Assembly (NCBI GenBank): GCA_013373125.1
Contig: JABXIK010000063.1
Coordinates: 1 to 53,889 of the forward strand
DNA from: Gammaproteobacteria bacterium
GTDB lineage: Bacteria > Pseudomonadota > Gammaproteobacteria > Pseudomonadales > Oceanobacteraceae
Reading direction: 5' to 3'
Length of the DNA: 53,889 bases
Positions 27,741-36,454 of this stretch are shown here, piece after piece. The notes below the pieces were generated by a model. That model searched no databases. It saw only the letters and a list, made by a program, of their open reading frames with translations, and had not been told where the DNA came from. Numbering within the stretch: the stretch's first letter is position 1; every line of letters begins with the position of its first letter. Both the position numbers and the translations under genes were made by a program.

Positions 27741-28517
27741 ATGCTCAATCGAGAATTTTATCGTCGTGGACCTATCCACCATCAAAACGAAGAAGTGACA
27801 TTTGCCACTATTCGACAGCGCTTTGATTTTCGCAGTATTCAAATTGGGAAGTGGGTCAAAGAGGTGGAAAAGCAAAAGGCAGCGCCTTTATTTCACGATG
27901 CACTGTGCGACCTAATGATGATACTAGGCGGTAATGAGGCCATGATTTCATTACGTGGCAGTTTAGCATTGCAATATGGTTGCGGTGGTCAGCCCGGTGT
28001 CATGGCCCATTACGAACCCAGTACGCGCAGTTTTGCGCTGGCTAAAAATGCAGGACCCGGCAGCATTGCTCATGAATGGTTTCATGGCTTTGATCATTAT
28101 ATTGCGCAAAAAGCCTTTCAGTCCGTGGGCAGCGAAACGTTTGCCAGTGAAGCCTGGCTAGCAGATCAAGATATGATTGAGCATCCATTAAATGATGCAC
28201 TCGCCCAGTGTTATCAGGCAATTATATTGAACGATGATGCAGATGCCCCTAGTGAGTATTTTCAACGCAGCGCGGTGATCGATAAGCAACTTAAACAATA
28301 TTATTTCAGTAAGCCTGAAGAGTTATGTGCCCGTGCCTTCGAAGCCTTTATTCAGGATGCGACGATAAAAAATAACTTTTTAGTTAAAGGCACAAAAGAG
28401 TCGGAAGAAGCAAAACTAGGGTTGTATCCTCAAGGCCATCATCGCTTAAAAATCAATCAGGCTTTTCAATTTTATTTCCATCAACTGGGTCGAGCGCTGA
28501 AACGAAAAGCCCAATAA
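27741..28517 (+). CDS. HEXXH metallopeptidase-like protein (CLCA_X / LPD1-like)
   Basis: A 258-residue protein of a family annotated in marine gammaproteobacteria as CLCA_X. The zinc-binding motif HEWFHGFDHY places H111, E112 and H115 as in gluzincins. A later EELCARAFEAFIQD (about 196-209) resembles the ELxARAFE element of LPD1-type domains and may give the third ligand. There is no signal peptide, so it would be cytoplasmic. Its start, MLNREFYRRGP, looks family-conserved, but no Shine-Dalgarno sequence is visible. It follows ffs and may share its promoter. Substrate unknown. Confidence 0.75.
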   Translation: MLNREFYRRGPIHHQNEEVTFATIRQRFDFRSIQIGKWVKEVEKQKAAPLFHDALCDLMMILGGNEAMISLRGSLALQYGCGGQPGVMAHYEPSTRSFALAKNAGPGSIAHEWFHGFDHYIAQKAFQSVGSETFASEAWLADQDMIEHPLNDALAQCYQAIILNDDADAPSEYFQRSAVIDKQLKQYYFSKPEELCARAFEAFIQDATIKNNFLVKGTKESEEAKLGLYPQGHHRLKINQAFQFYFHQLGRALKRKAQ

Positions 28518-28850
28518 TTCCGTTACTTCATATACTTTATTGGAATAAGAAACATTGTGTAAAACTATGAGGTAGGTTTTTACCCCTGTTTTTATAGGTT
28601 TTTTTGTAATACTTGGATGTAGCTATTTACATAAATTTACATCTCACGATTCCTACCCCCTAATGCATATACCATCTGTGATAGTCAGCACATAAAATGC
28701 GACAAAATTGGGTAGAGCATGGACTCTATGTTTTACTCAAGTCTGCATCCTTGCAGGCCATAAGCGTTCACCTCAACTTGACGTATAAAAAAGACAATAA
28801 CGTGCAGTGAGTAACACTAAGCACACAGGTATGCAGTATCACAATCTCAG
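28518..28850. promoter_or_regulatory. AT-rich upstream region of the APC permease gene
   Basis: A gene-free interval of 333 bases with several A/T runs. The one clear element is CTACCCCCTAATG at 28653-28665, the exact reverse complement of the motif in the polyamine control region. No small reading frame or RNA is convincing. Confidence 0.5.
28653..28665 (+). promoter_or_regulatory. 13-base motif shared with the polyamine cluster
   Basis: CTACCCCCTAATG, followed by N-[AG]TAT in both copies when read toward the permease here and toward puuA at 16033-16021. It lies about 185-240 bases upstream, depending on the true permease start. Confidence 0.5.
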
Positions 28851-30311
28851 ATGGATAAATTGAGATGTGATGATAATTTGGTAATGACACGTATGGTAAG
28901 TAGTAGCCACGAAAAAGTATTAAGTCTTCGAGACATTATTTTGTTTACAGTCTCAGGCATATTGTTAGTGGATTTCGTGGCAGTGGCTACGTCTTTGGGT
29001 AGTAACACCATGTTTTGGTGGCCCGTCTTTATGATTATATTCTTTGTTCCGGTTGGTTTAATGACGGCAGAATTAGGTTCTCGTTTTCCTGAGCAAGGGG
29101 GAATCTATTCTTGGGTTCGTCGTGCGTTTGGTTATCGCTCCGGTTCGCGTATTACTTGGTTCTATTGGGTGAATGTTGCCTTATGGATGCCATCTATTTA
29201 TTTGATTTTCTCTGGCATTTTGTCTGCCATGTTCTTCCCCGACATGACTTTATTCGGTCACGTTGCAATTGGAATTGCATTGGCGGTTTTTACATACCTC
29301 ATTAACGTAATGAAATTAAACGATGCTAAGTGGATTCCTAATATTGGCGCATACCTAAAAGCCATTGTATCCATCGCTATTGGTTTAGGTGGTTTGGTTT
29401 ATGGTTTTAATAATGGATTTGCCAACGATATTCGTTTGGAAAACTTCACTTCAAATTTGAGCGAAGTGTTTATCTATGCTCCTGTCGTTGTTTATAGCTT
29501 ATTGGGCTTTGAATTGGTTTGCGCCAGTGCGGATGAGATGAAAAATCCGAGAAAAGATATTCCAAAAGCTATTTTCATTTCTGCACCGATCATTGCATTC
29601 GCATATTTATTTTGTGCTCTAGGTATTCTTGCAGCGGTACCTGCGGAAGAAATTGATGCCATAGATGTGATTGCAAAAACAGTATTCAACTTATTTGGTG
29701 ACAGCGGTTTGGGCTTGTTTATGGCTTATGCGGTTGGTATTACGGCGTTATTGTCATTTTTAGCTAATATTGCCACTTGGACCATGGGTGCGAACCGCAC
29801 AGTAGCAGAGGCTGCTGAAGAGGGTGAGTTACCTAAAATTTTTGGTAAATTGCATTCTACAAATAAAACACCAATTGGTGCGGCTGGCTTAACGGCAATC
29901 ATCAGTATCGCGGTACAAATTATTTACGGTTTGATGGCCACAAATGCAGAAGACTTGTTCTGGTCTATCTTTAGCTTCAGTGCCATTATTTTCTTAATCC
30001 CTTACATCTACATGTGTTTTGCATTTTTAAAATTACGTGCAGAATATGCATCCCAAACCGATGTCTTTGTAATCCCAGGGGGGAAATGGGTAGGGCGTAT
30101 ATTGGCTTGGGTTTCTAGTTTTATCTTATTAGCAACCATCGTGCTATTTATTTATACCCCAGGTGAGCCGGTCGATTGGTCGATTGCATTGCCTATTATT
30201 ATTGGTGTTTTCATTAGTTTGGGTATTGGTGAGGTATTGATTCGTGTGGCTGAAAGTAATAATCAGTCAAATCACGATGAAGTAGGTGAGTTAGCACCAA
30301 GCGCTAGATGA
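28851..30311 (+). CDS. APC family amino acid/polyamine permease
   Basis: A 486-residue integral membrane protein of the amino acid-polyamine-organocation superfamily with about 12 predicted helices. The first helix carries ILLVDFVAVATSLGSN, the usual unwound substrate region; PEQGGIYSWVRRAFG follows as in the GABA/glutamate and YjeH-like branches; the loop after helix 6 holds ADEMKNPRKDIPKAI. The start is uncertain: in-frame ATGs occur at 28851, 28884 and 28893 and none has a strong Shine-Dalgarno sequence. The shared 13-base motif suggests co-regulation with the puu genes and hence a polyamine or related amine as substrate; that is inference. Confidence 0.85.
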   Translation: MDKLRCDDNLVMTRMVSSSHEKVLSLRDIILFTVSGILLVDFVAVATSLGSNTMFWWPVFMIIFFVPVGLMTAELGSRFPEQGGIYSWVRRAFGYRSGSRITWFYWVNVALWMPSIYLIFSGILSAMFFPDMTLFGHVAIGIALAVFTYLINVMKLNDAKWIPNIGAYLKAIVSIAIGLGGLVYGFNNGFANDIRLENFTSNLSEVFIYAPVVVYSLLGFELVCASADEMKNPRKDIPKAIFISAPIIAFAYLFCALGILAAVPAEEIDAIDVIAKTVFNLFGDSGLGLFMAYAVGITALLSFLANIATWTMGANRTVAEAAEEGELPKIFGKLHSTNKTPIGAAGLTAIISIAVQIIYGLMATNAEDLFWSIFSFSAIIFLIPYIYMCFAFLKLRAEYASQTDVFVIPGGKWVGRILAWVSSFILLATIVLFIYTPGEPVDWSIALPIIIGVFISLGIGEVLIRVAESNNQSNHDEVGELAPSAR

Positions 30312-30334
30312 TATTGGTTATTTAGATGAAAAAT

Positions 30335-30363
30335 AAAAAAAAGGGGCGTTAGCCCCTTTTTTA
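30335..30363. terminator. Bidirectional intrinsic terminator
   Basis: GGGGC/GCCCC core stem extended by A/T pairs (30337-30347 with 30352-30362), loop GTTA, between the permease gene and the convergent lipoprotein gene, whose stop codon it touches. Confidence 0.9.
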
Positions 30364-31125
30364 TTCCCCTTGGCGAATGATCGATAGTTCGGTTAAACCG
30401 GGGTTTGCGTGATCTACGAGCCGAACTCCACTGTCACTGGTTAGAATCATAGGATCTTCTGTTGCAATAAGATCTTCACACTCCAGTGAGTAATCACCGA
30501 TTTGGTTTGGATTGATTGGGTTGCTGATGTCGAACTCTAAAGTACCGTTTTCATGACATACAAATAATGTACTGCCATTTATACCTAGGCCATATGGGTT
30601 GCTGATGCTGATGCTTTTTTCCAATACTGGCTGAGTAATTTGGGTGATGTTATAAACTAATAACTGGTTAACGCCATTGCTGTTATTTGTATTGCTACAA
30701 GCTTGACCACTTCTTAATGCCATATATAAGTAATTCCCTTGTGTAACCATGGGGTCGCAGCTGGTAAATTTATTGCTAAAATCCACATCGGTTAACGTTC
30801 CGGCTACAGTATGGTCTTTAATGTAAGATCCTTCTTGTGTTCCAATCATTAAATAATTGGTTTTGTATTCGTATAACGTTTCTAGGATGCGATCATCTGA
30901 AGAGGTGTAAGTTTGTTCTAAGACGGGTTGTTGTGGATCATCAAGTGAGTACATATGGATAAACTCAGAATCGATAGCAATCATATAGTTGTTTTGCACG
31001 ATAAACCTGGCAGCAGGTATGATGCTTCCATCACTGCTGAATGGTTCTTCTACGGGCTCGTACTCACATCCGCTAATTAAACATACTGCGAAAATGTATA
31101 ACGGGAAATTAGTGATTGCTTTCAT
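30361..31125 (-). CDS. Lipoprotein with LVIVD-like beta-propeller repeats
   Basis: A 254-residue lipoprotein: signal peptide ending in LISGC, lipid Cys20. The mature part has repeated strands such as NYMIAIDSEFIHMYSLDDPQQP, STLFVCHENGTLEFDISNP and GVRLVDHANPG, the x-D-x-x-N/D-P pattern of LVIVD-type propeller blades. It follows the VanZ-propeller gene after 2 bases. The glutamate codons that end the upstream gene supply the AGAGGAA ribosome-binding site, so the two are translationally linked. Likely displayed on the cell envelope; ligand unknown. (Only part of each repeat is quoted.). Confidence 0.75.
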   Translation of the reverse strand: MKAITNFPLYIFAVCLISGCEYEPVEEPFSSDGSIIPAARFIVQNNYMIAIDSEFIHMYSLDDPQQPVLEQTYTSSDDRILETLYEYKTNYLMIGTQEGSYIKDHTVAGTLTDVDFSNKFTSCDPMVTQGNYLYMALRSGQACSNTNNSNGVNQLLVYNITQITQPVLEKSISISNPYGLGINGSTLFVCHENGTLEFDISNPINPNQIGDYSLECEDLIATEDPMILTSDSGVRLVDHANPGLTELSIIRQGE

Positions 31126-31127
31126 GG

Positions 31128-32171
31128 TTATTCCTCTTCCTCGTTGTACTCGCCAAATAAAACTTCCTTGCCGGCCTTGTTAATATAACCAATGATTAAG
31201 CCTGCTTCTGGTAGGGTATAAGAACCATTGCTTCCACGCGCCACGATATAATCTTCGTAGTCTTCGGGTTCGCCGTCTACGGCATAACCGTCAGGCATGA
31301 AGGTAGAATAGACAGGGGGCATAAATAGGTTTTGCTGACGTGATACATGACTTTGATCAAAGCTTCCATCGATGACCATTTCATAATTGATGGTTAAGAA
31401 ATCAGTAAAGCTATCTACGTAAAGTAAATTGTTTTGAATGCTTAACGTTTGGACTCCAGGGACTGGAATAAATACTTTTCGTATTGGATTTTGATTATCT
31501 GTTGCATCAAAAATATGAATGCCACGATATTTATCAATCACGAATAAGTAGGTCCCCTGTGTATAAGCTTTTCCTGGAGAAGTTAGGCTAGATTGATTAC
31601 CGTACTCAGGGGTTATGTCTGCACGCAGAGACTCCCATGTTAGGGTGATGGGTTCAACACATGTATATTCATCGTCATCACAGCCCTCATAACATCCCAT
31701 GGAAATTAAGCTGCCGCTGATTAATGCAGTACTGGCCATCATGGTTTTAAAAGTACTAGAACAAACTTGTTTGCTTGGATTGACTTGTCGGTTGGTTACA
31801 AAAAAGATCAAGCCAGCAAAAAATATTGTCAGTAGATCAAGTAAATCAAACGTCCCAGGCAGGTAGGCGGTTAATTGTAAAACCTCTAAACCGCTGGCTA
31901 AGCCAGTGGCGATTAACGCAATCAAAATCTGTTTTTTTGGATTTCTGTTTAATAACGGTTGAGCACAGTAGCCAAAAAAAAGTGTTTGAATGAAGCTTGG
32001 AAAATGATCGCTGATGATTGTTGGGATGCTTAAGTGGGTGAGACTTGAAATATTAAAGTAGCTGAAATAATTGTGTAACAAAGTGTCTTCGCGAAACGTG
32101 CCGTAAAACACTACGGCTGCTAATACGCACAATTGTCCTATTAAATGACTTTGCAATCTGAATCCTTTCAT
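31128..32171 (-). CDS. VanZ-like membrane domain fused to a propeller-like exported domain
   Basis: A 347-residue two-part protein. Residues about 1-130 form a VanZ-like membrane domain of four helices, with the family signature LEVLQLTAYLPGTFDLLDLL. After a short linker, a segment at 144-160 (MMASTALISGSLISMGC) has exactly the shape of a lipoprotein signal peptide with lipobox SMGC. The rest (about 165-340) resembles the propeller repeats of the neighbouring lipoprotein (YLFVIDKYRGIHIFDATDNQ). The ATG at 32171 is preferred over a GTG at 32180 because AGGTGG lies 5 bases ahead. The internal ATGs (31742, 31739) lack a Shine-Dalgarno sequence, so a true fusion is likelier than two genes. Confidence 0.72.
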   Translation of the reverse strand: MKGFRLQSHLIGQLCVLAAVVFYGTFREDTLLHNYFSYFNISSLTHLSIPTIISDHFPSFIQTLFFGYCAQPLLNRNPKKQILIALIATGLASGLEVLQLTAYLPGTFDLLDLLTIFFAGLIFFVTNRQVNPSKQVCSSTFKTMMASTALISGSLISMGCYEGCDDDEYTCVEPITLTWESLRADITPEYGNQSSLTSPGKAYTQGTYLFVIDKYRGIHIFDATDNQNPIRKVFIPVPGVQTLSIQNNLLYVDSFTDFLTINYEMVIDGSFDQSHVSRQQNLFMPPVYSTFMPDGYAVDGEPEDYEDYIVARGSNGSYTLPEAGLIIGYINKAGKEVLFGEYNEEEE

Positions 32172-32239
32172 ATATTCCACCTAATTGTTTAGACGGGGAA
32201 TAATAATAGATTTGAAGGTTTAAAGTCTATTTGCAAACT

Positions 32240-33184
32240 TCATATGCTGTGATTTCTCAGGAGTAAGTTTCTAATTTTGTTAACTGGATGAAGTAACCCC
32301 AAAATCCCACATCCCAATATGATGCCCACTAATAAATCGAAAATGATCGGCATAAGGAAGTTTGATACTGCGCCCAATGTGCTAGTAAGTATTAATAGTG
32401 CATCTAAATAATGGTGTAAAAACGGTAAGCCGTGAACCAATATACTACCGCCCACTAAAAACATGGCGGCGGTTCCGACAACAGAAAGTGTCTTCATGAG
32501 CTGTGGTGCAAACCACAATAAGCCTTGCCCAAGTTTGTTTAAAACTCCCTTGGTGTGGCGGGTTTCTAAATACAATCCCATGTCATCCAGTTTAACAATC
32601 AAGGCCACTAAACCATATACGCCTATGGTCATGGCGATGGCCACGCTGCTCACTACTAAAATTTGGTTAAGCAGTGAGGCCGTGGCTACAGTGCCTAATG
32701 CGATGACAATGATCTCTGCCGATAATATAAAATCGGTGCGAATAGCACCGCGTATTTTGTTTTTTTCAAACGCGACTAAATCTTGATTCGGATCTATAAA
32801 GGCGTCTTTTGATTGTTGATGGGCCGCTTCATCTTGTTGGCTGTGTCGGTGAAAAATACTGTGAATGACTTTTTCAGCCCCTTCAAAACACAGATACGCC
32901 CCACCGAGCATTAACAGAGGTTGGATTAACCAAGGTAAAAAGGCGCTAATAAGGATAGCAATGGGTACCAATATGATTTTGTTTAAAAAAGACCCTTTTG
33001 CTACCGCCCAGACCACAGGCAGCTCGCGTTCGGCTCTGACGCCACTAACTTGTTGAGCGTTAAGCGCGAGATCATCGCCTAATACCCCAGCGGTTTTCTT
33101 TGCGGCCACTTTGCTCATGACGGCGATATCATCTAAAACGGTGGCGATGTCGTCCAGTAAGGTAAGTAAGCTGGCTGAGGCCAT
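32240..33184 (-). CDS. DUF808 family inner membrane protein (YedI-like)
   Basis: A 314-residue membrane protein. The N-terminus LLTLLDDIATVLDDIAVMSK and the following KKTAGVLGDDLALNAQQV are the hallmark of DUF808/YedI proteins. About six to seven hydrophobic helices follow, including FLPWLIQPLLMLGGAYLCFE. A charged cytoplasmic loop (about 110-145) includes His/Gln-rich sequence. AGGA precedes the ATG. It is divergent from dnaX. Function of the family is not known; a transporter or membrane-stress role has been guessed elsewhere but is not supported here. Confidence 0.9.
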   Translation of the reverse strand: MASASLLTLLDDIATVLDDIAVMSKVAAKKTAGVLGDDLALNAQQVSGVRAERELPVVWAVAKGSFLNKIILVPIAILISAFLPWLIQPLLMLGGAYLCFEGAEKVIHSIFHRHSQQDEAAHQQSKDAFIDPNQDLVAFEKNKIRGAIRTDFILSAEIIVIALGTVATASLLNQILVVSSVAIAMTIGVYGLVALIVKLDDMGLYLETRHTKGVLNKLGQGLLWFAPQLMKTLSVVGTAAMFLVGGSILVHGLPFLHHYLDALLILTSTLGAVSNFLMPIIFDLLVGIILGCGILGLLHPVNKIRNLLLRNHSI

Positions 33185-33358
33185 GGTGATTCCTTTGATA
33201 TCTTTGTTTAAACGTCGCCATCATAATATGAAAAGCGGTCTAAATGGGCGCTAAGGTAGGCTCTCCCTAGCATCTTGGGGCTAGGTCAGATATGATCTGT
33301 TCCCATTAATTTCCCTGTAAATCAGGCTGTTAGGCCAAGCAAGGCTGAGAAATATTAC

Positions 33359-35440
33359 ATGAGTTATCAGGTACTGGCGCGTAAATGGCGCCCACAATTT
33401 TTCAAGGACATGGTAGGGCAGGAGCATGTGATGCGCGCCCTCATCAACGCCCTTGATAATCAGCGCCTGCACCATGCGTATTTGTTCACCGGCACACGTG
33501 GTGTGGGTAAGACCACAATTGCACGTATTTTGGCTAAGTGCTTGAATTGTGAACAGGGCATTACCTCTGAACCTTGTGGTGAATGTAACAGCTGCCAAGA
33601 GATCAGTCAGGGTCGCTTTGTGGACTTGATTGAAGTGGATGCGGCCTCTCGTACCAAGGTGGAAGACACCCGCGAAATTCTAGATAACGTACAGTACGCG
33701 CCAACTCGCGGACGATACAAGGTGTACCTAATCGATGAGGTGCACATGCTTTCCAATTCCAGTTTCAACGCCTTATTGAAGACACTGGAAGAACCCCCTG
33801 AACACGTTAAATTTTTGTTGGCCACGACGGACCCTCAAAAGTTGCCGGCCACTATTTTGAGCCGTTGTTTACAGTTCAGCCTGAAAAATATGACCCCTGA
33901 GCGCATCGTGGGCTATTTGAAAAATATTCTTGGTCAAGAAAACATCCCAGCAGAAGAGCCGGGCCTTTGGTTGTTGGGCCGTGCTGCCGAAGGCAGTATG
34001 CGGGATGCGTTGAGTTTAACTGATCAGGCGATTAGCTTTGGCCAAGGCCAAATTAAAGAGCTAGATGTAGCCAGCATGCTGGGTACGGTGGATCGCGGTC
34101 GCGTATTTCAATTGGCTATCGCCTTAGCCGAAGCCGATGCGGCCACTGCGTTGCAGTTGGTTGCGCAAATGGCGGAACACGCTGTGGATTTCAATAATCT
34201 ATTGGCCGATTTGATTCATTTGATTCACCGCATTGCCATCGCGCAAGCGGTACCTGAAGCGGTGGATAATAGCCAAGGAGATAAAGAACAAGTGTTGGCG
34301 TTAGCCGCAGCCATGAGTCCTGCCATGGTGCAGCTGATGTATCAGGTGGCATTAACAGGTAAACGGGATTTACCTTTGGCCCCTGAGCCAAGATCTGGCA
34401 TGGAGATGACATTGCTGCGCATGATTAACTTTGCGCCAGTGGGTCAACAAGCCGAAGCCCAAAGCCCAACGGGAGTGCCCCAGGTAAAAAAGCCTGATCT
34501 GGCGCACCTCAAGCGCCAGATCGTCGATACGGCGCAAGCATCAACCGAATCTTTACAAGCCAGTGTCTCTGTTGCTTCGGACTTGCCAGTGATTGAGCCT
34601 GAGGCTAAGCCCGTTGCTGAAATTTCAGCACCCCAACAAGCACCCGTTGTAACCCCCGAGCCCGCTCAAATCACACCCGTAGCCACAGAAGAAGTGGATG
34701 TACCTTGGGATACCAGTAATGAGCCTCACGTAGAGACGCCAGCTGAAATACCGTTACAAGCCGAGCCTACAGGGCTACCCCAGGCTGAGCCCAATGTGAT
34801 TGAAGAGCCAGTACAACCTGTGGTTGAGCCCAGTGTAGTTGAGCATATGGCTGAATTACCTCAAACCACAGACGTGTCGACCTCGGTAAGTACCCAGGCG
34901 CTAACATCGGAATCTGAGTTATCATCTGCCCCTCAAGCGAATACGGTACAAAGCCAGTCTGGCGTTGAAGGCCCTGTTACTGATCTAGCGGCAGAAACTC
35001 AAGCTAAAGCATCACAAGCAGTGAATGAAAGCCATGCTGAATTATTAGCCATGCCTTTGAATGGCAACAGCTGGCCGTTGATTTTCAACGCCTTACCACT
35101 AGAAGGCATGTTGAAAAACCTCGTGGCTAATACCTGTTTAATGGATATTCAGGGGAACCAACTGGTATTTCATAGCGATGCAGGGCACATGCGTTTATTT
35201 GGCGATGCCCATCAAAAGCGCTTTGCCCAAGTTTTAAATGAAACATTGAATCAAGCGTATCAAGTAAAAGTGGTAGAAGGGGTCATGCAGTTTGAAACCC
35301 CAGCTCAGCGCACACAACGCTTGCAACAAGAGCGATTACAAGACGCAGTAAACAGCATTGAGCAAGACCCAAATGTACAAGCCCTGCGACAAGCGTTTAA
35401 TGCGCAGGTTATAATGGACTCCATTACCCCCATTGATTAA
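33359..35440 (+). CDS. dnaX: DNA polymerase III subunits tau and gamma
   Basis: Clamp-loader ATPase. The tau product is 693 residues. The N-terminal AAA+ module has Walker [10 protein letters not shown] (45-53), zinc cysteines 64, 73, 76 and 79, Walker [11 protein letters not shown] (about 122-131) and sensor-1 [11 protein letters not shown]. Residues about 380-560 are a Pro/Glu/Gln/Val-rich linker, and the C-terminal about 120 residues bind the polymerase alpha subunit (tau domain V). At codons 376-378 (GTA AAA AAG) it carries an E. coli-like frameshift cassette, described separately, predicted to give a 379-residue gamma. First gene of the dnaX-ybaB-recR-rnd block; Shine-Dalgarno sequence weak. 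Confidence 0.97.
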   Translation: MSYQVLARKWRPQFFKDMVGQEHVMRALINALDNQRLHHAYLFTGTRGVGKTTIARILAKCLNCEQGITSEPCGECNSCQEISQGRFVDLIEVDAASRTKVEDTREILDNVQYAPTRGRYKVYLIDEVHMLSNSSFNALLKTLEEPPEHVKFLLATTDPQKLPATILSRCLQFSLKNMTPERIVGYLKNILGQENIPAEEPGLWLLGRAAEGSMRDALSLTDQAISFGQGQIKELDVASMLGTVDRGRVFQLAIALAEADAATALQLVAQMAEHAVDFNNLLADLIHLIHRIAIAQAVPEAVDNSQGDKEQVLALAAAMSPAMVQLMYQVALTGKRDLPLAPEPRSGMEMTLLRMINFAPVGQQAEAQSPTGVPQVKKPDLAHLKRQIVDTAQASTESLQASVSVASDLPVIEPEAKPVAEISAPQQAPVVTPEPAQITPVATEEVDVPWDTSNEPHVETPAEIPLQAEPTGLPQAEPNVIEEPVQPVVEPSVVEHMAELPQTTDVSTSVSTQALTSESELSSAPQANTVQSQSGVEGPVTDLAAETQAKASQAVNESHAELLAMPLNGNSWPLIFNALPLEGMLKNLVANTCLMDIQGNQLVFHSDAGHMRLFGDAHQKRFAQVLNETLNQAYQVKVVEGVMQFETPAQRTQRLQQERLQDAVNSIEQDPNVQALRQAFNAQVIMDSITPID
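34471..34523 (+). promoter_or_regulatory. Programmed -1 frameshift cassette in dnaX (gamma subunit)
   Basis: Four elements in order: SD-like GGGAG (34471-34475); 10 bases later the slippery heptamer A AAA AAG (34486-34492), in the phase GTA AAA AAG; one codon GCC and then a -1 frame stop TGA at 34495-34497; and a perfect 10-base stem (34496-34505 with 34513-34522) with a 7-base ACCTCAA loop. This is the E. coli dnaX layout, including the SD spacing. Slippage would give gamma of about 379 residues ending Lys-Lys-Ala. Confidence 0.88.
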
Positions 35441-35478
35441 GCATCAAGGGGACATTCAGCAATATTGAGGAAATCAAG

Positions 35479-35805
35479 ATGATGAAAGGCGGCATGGGCA
35501 ACTTGATGAAGCAAGCCCAAAAGATGCAAGAACGTATGCAAAAGGCCCAAGAAGAATTGGCCAATGCAGAAACCACAGGTGAGTCGGGTGCTGGCCTTGT
35601 GAAAATCGTGATGACGGGTCGTCATGACGTGAAAAGCGTGTCTCTAGATGACAGCTTGATGGAAGAAGACAAAGAGATCATCGAAGATCTAGTGGCGGCT
35701 GCAGTGAATGATGCCGTACGTAAAATCGAAGCGGCTAGCTCTGAAAAAATGGGTGCCATGACGCAAGGTATGGGTTTACCACCAGGCATGAAGCTTCCTT
35801 TCTAA
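35479..35805 (+). CDS. ybaB: Nucleoid-associated protein YbaB/EbfC
   Basis: A 108-residue DNA-binding protein of the YbaB/EbfC family, a dimer that coats DNA and sits next to recR in most bacteria. The start [20 protein letters not shown] is the conserved helix; [29 protein letters not shown] strands (here from about 32) and [17 protein letters not shown] (about 73-89) follow. The ATG at 35479 has GAGG at 35467-35470; a second ATG is the next codon. It is 38 bases after dnaX and 14 before recR. Confidence 0.95.
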   Translation: MMKGGMGNLMKQAQKMQERMQKAQEELANAETTGESGAGLVKIVMTGRHDVKSVSLDDSLMEEDKEIIEDLVAAAVNDAVRKIEAASSEKMGAMTQGMGLPPGMKLPF

Positions 35806-35819
35806 GGTAATCCTAGGTT

Positions 35820-36419
35820 ATGGCATCACTCAGCCCACTGATAAACGAATTGGTTCAGGCTCTCACCATTTTACCCGGTGTGGGGCCTAAGTCCGCCCAG
35901 CGCTTGGCTTTGTATTTATTAGAGAAAGACAAAGCCGGTGCCGCCAGTTTAGTGGCCACGTTAAGTGAAGCCCTGGATAAAGTAGGCCATTGCCAGCAAT
36001 GCCGTAACCTAACCGAAACCGAATTGTGCCCAGTTTGTGATGATGCGAAGCGCAATGACCAACAATTGTGTGTGGTGGAAACCCCTGCCGAAGTGTTGGC
36101 CATTGAACAAACCGGCTTCAAAGGGCGTTATTTTGTGTTGTTTGGACGCCTGAGCCCCATTGAAGGCATTGGCCCTGAAGCATTAGGTCTGGATAAACTT
36201 AAAGACTGGGTGCTTTCTAAAGGTGTAGAAGAAGTGATTTTGGCCACAAACCCCACCGTTGAGGGGGAGGCCACAGCTCAATTTATTCAACAAATGTTTG
36301 CCGGAAAGAACGTTGATGTTAGCCGAATCGCCCATGGTGTACCGTTAGGTGGCGAGTTGGAATACGTTGATGGCGGTACCCTTGCTCACGCTCTTGCTGG
36401 TCGTAAGAGCGTATATTGA
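35820..36419 (+). CDS. recR: Recombination mediator RecR
   Basis: Works with RecO and RecF to load RecA at single-stranded gaps. The 199-residue protein has the N-terminal helix-hairpin-helix ([20 protein letters not shown], about 15-34), the four-cysteine zinc motif at 58, 61, 70 and 73, the Toprim domain with [13 protein letters not shown] and the acidic [13 protein letters not shown], and the C-terminal [16 protein letters not shown]alker-like motif. Its position after ybaB is universal in this group. The rnd start lies 35 bases after its stop. Confidence 0.97.
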   Translation: MASLSPLINELVQALTILPGVGPKSAQRLALYLLEKDKAGAASLVATLSEALDKVGHCQQCRNLTETELCPVCDDAKRNDQQLCVVETPAEVLAIEQTGFKGRYFVLFGRLSPIEGIGPEALGLDKLKDWVLSKGVEEVILATNPTVEGEATAQFIQQMFAGKNVDVSRIAHGVPLGGELEYVDGGTLAHALAGRKSVY

Positions 36420-36454
36420 TATTCTCAAGCCGTATAGCCGAATTTAAGGCCTCT

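Noticed and set aside
27635..27826. A 63-residue plus-strand frame
   Set aside because: It starts inside the conserved SRP RNA and ends in the peptidase gene in another frame.
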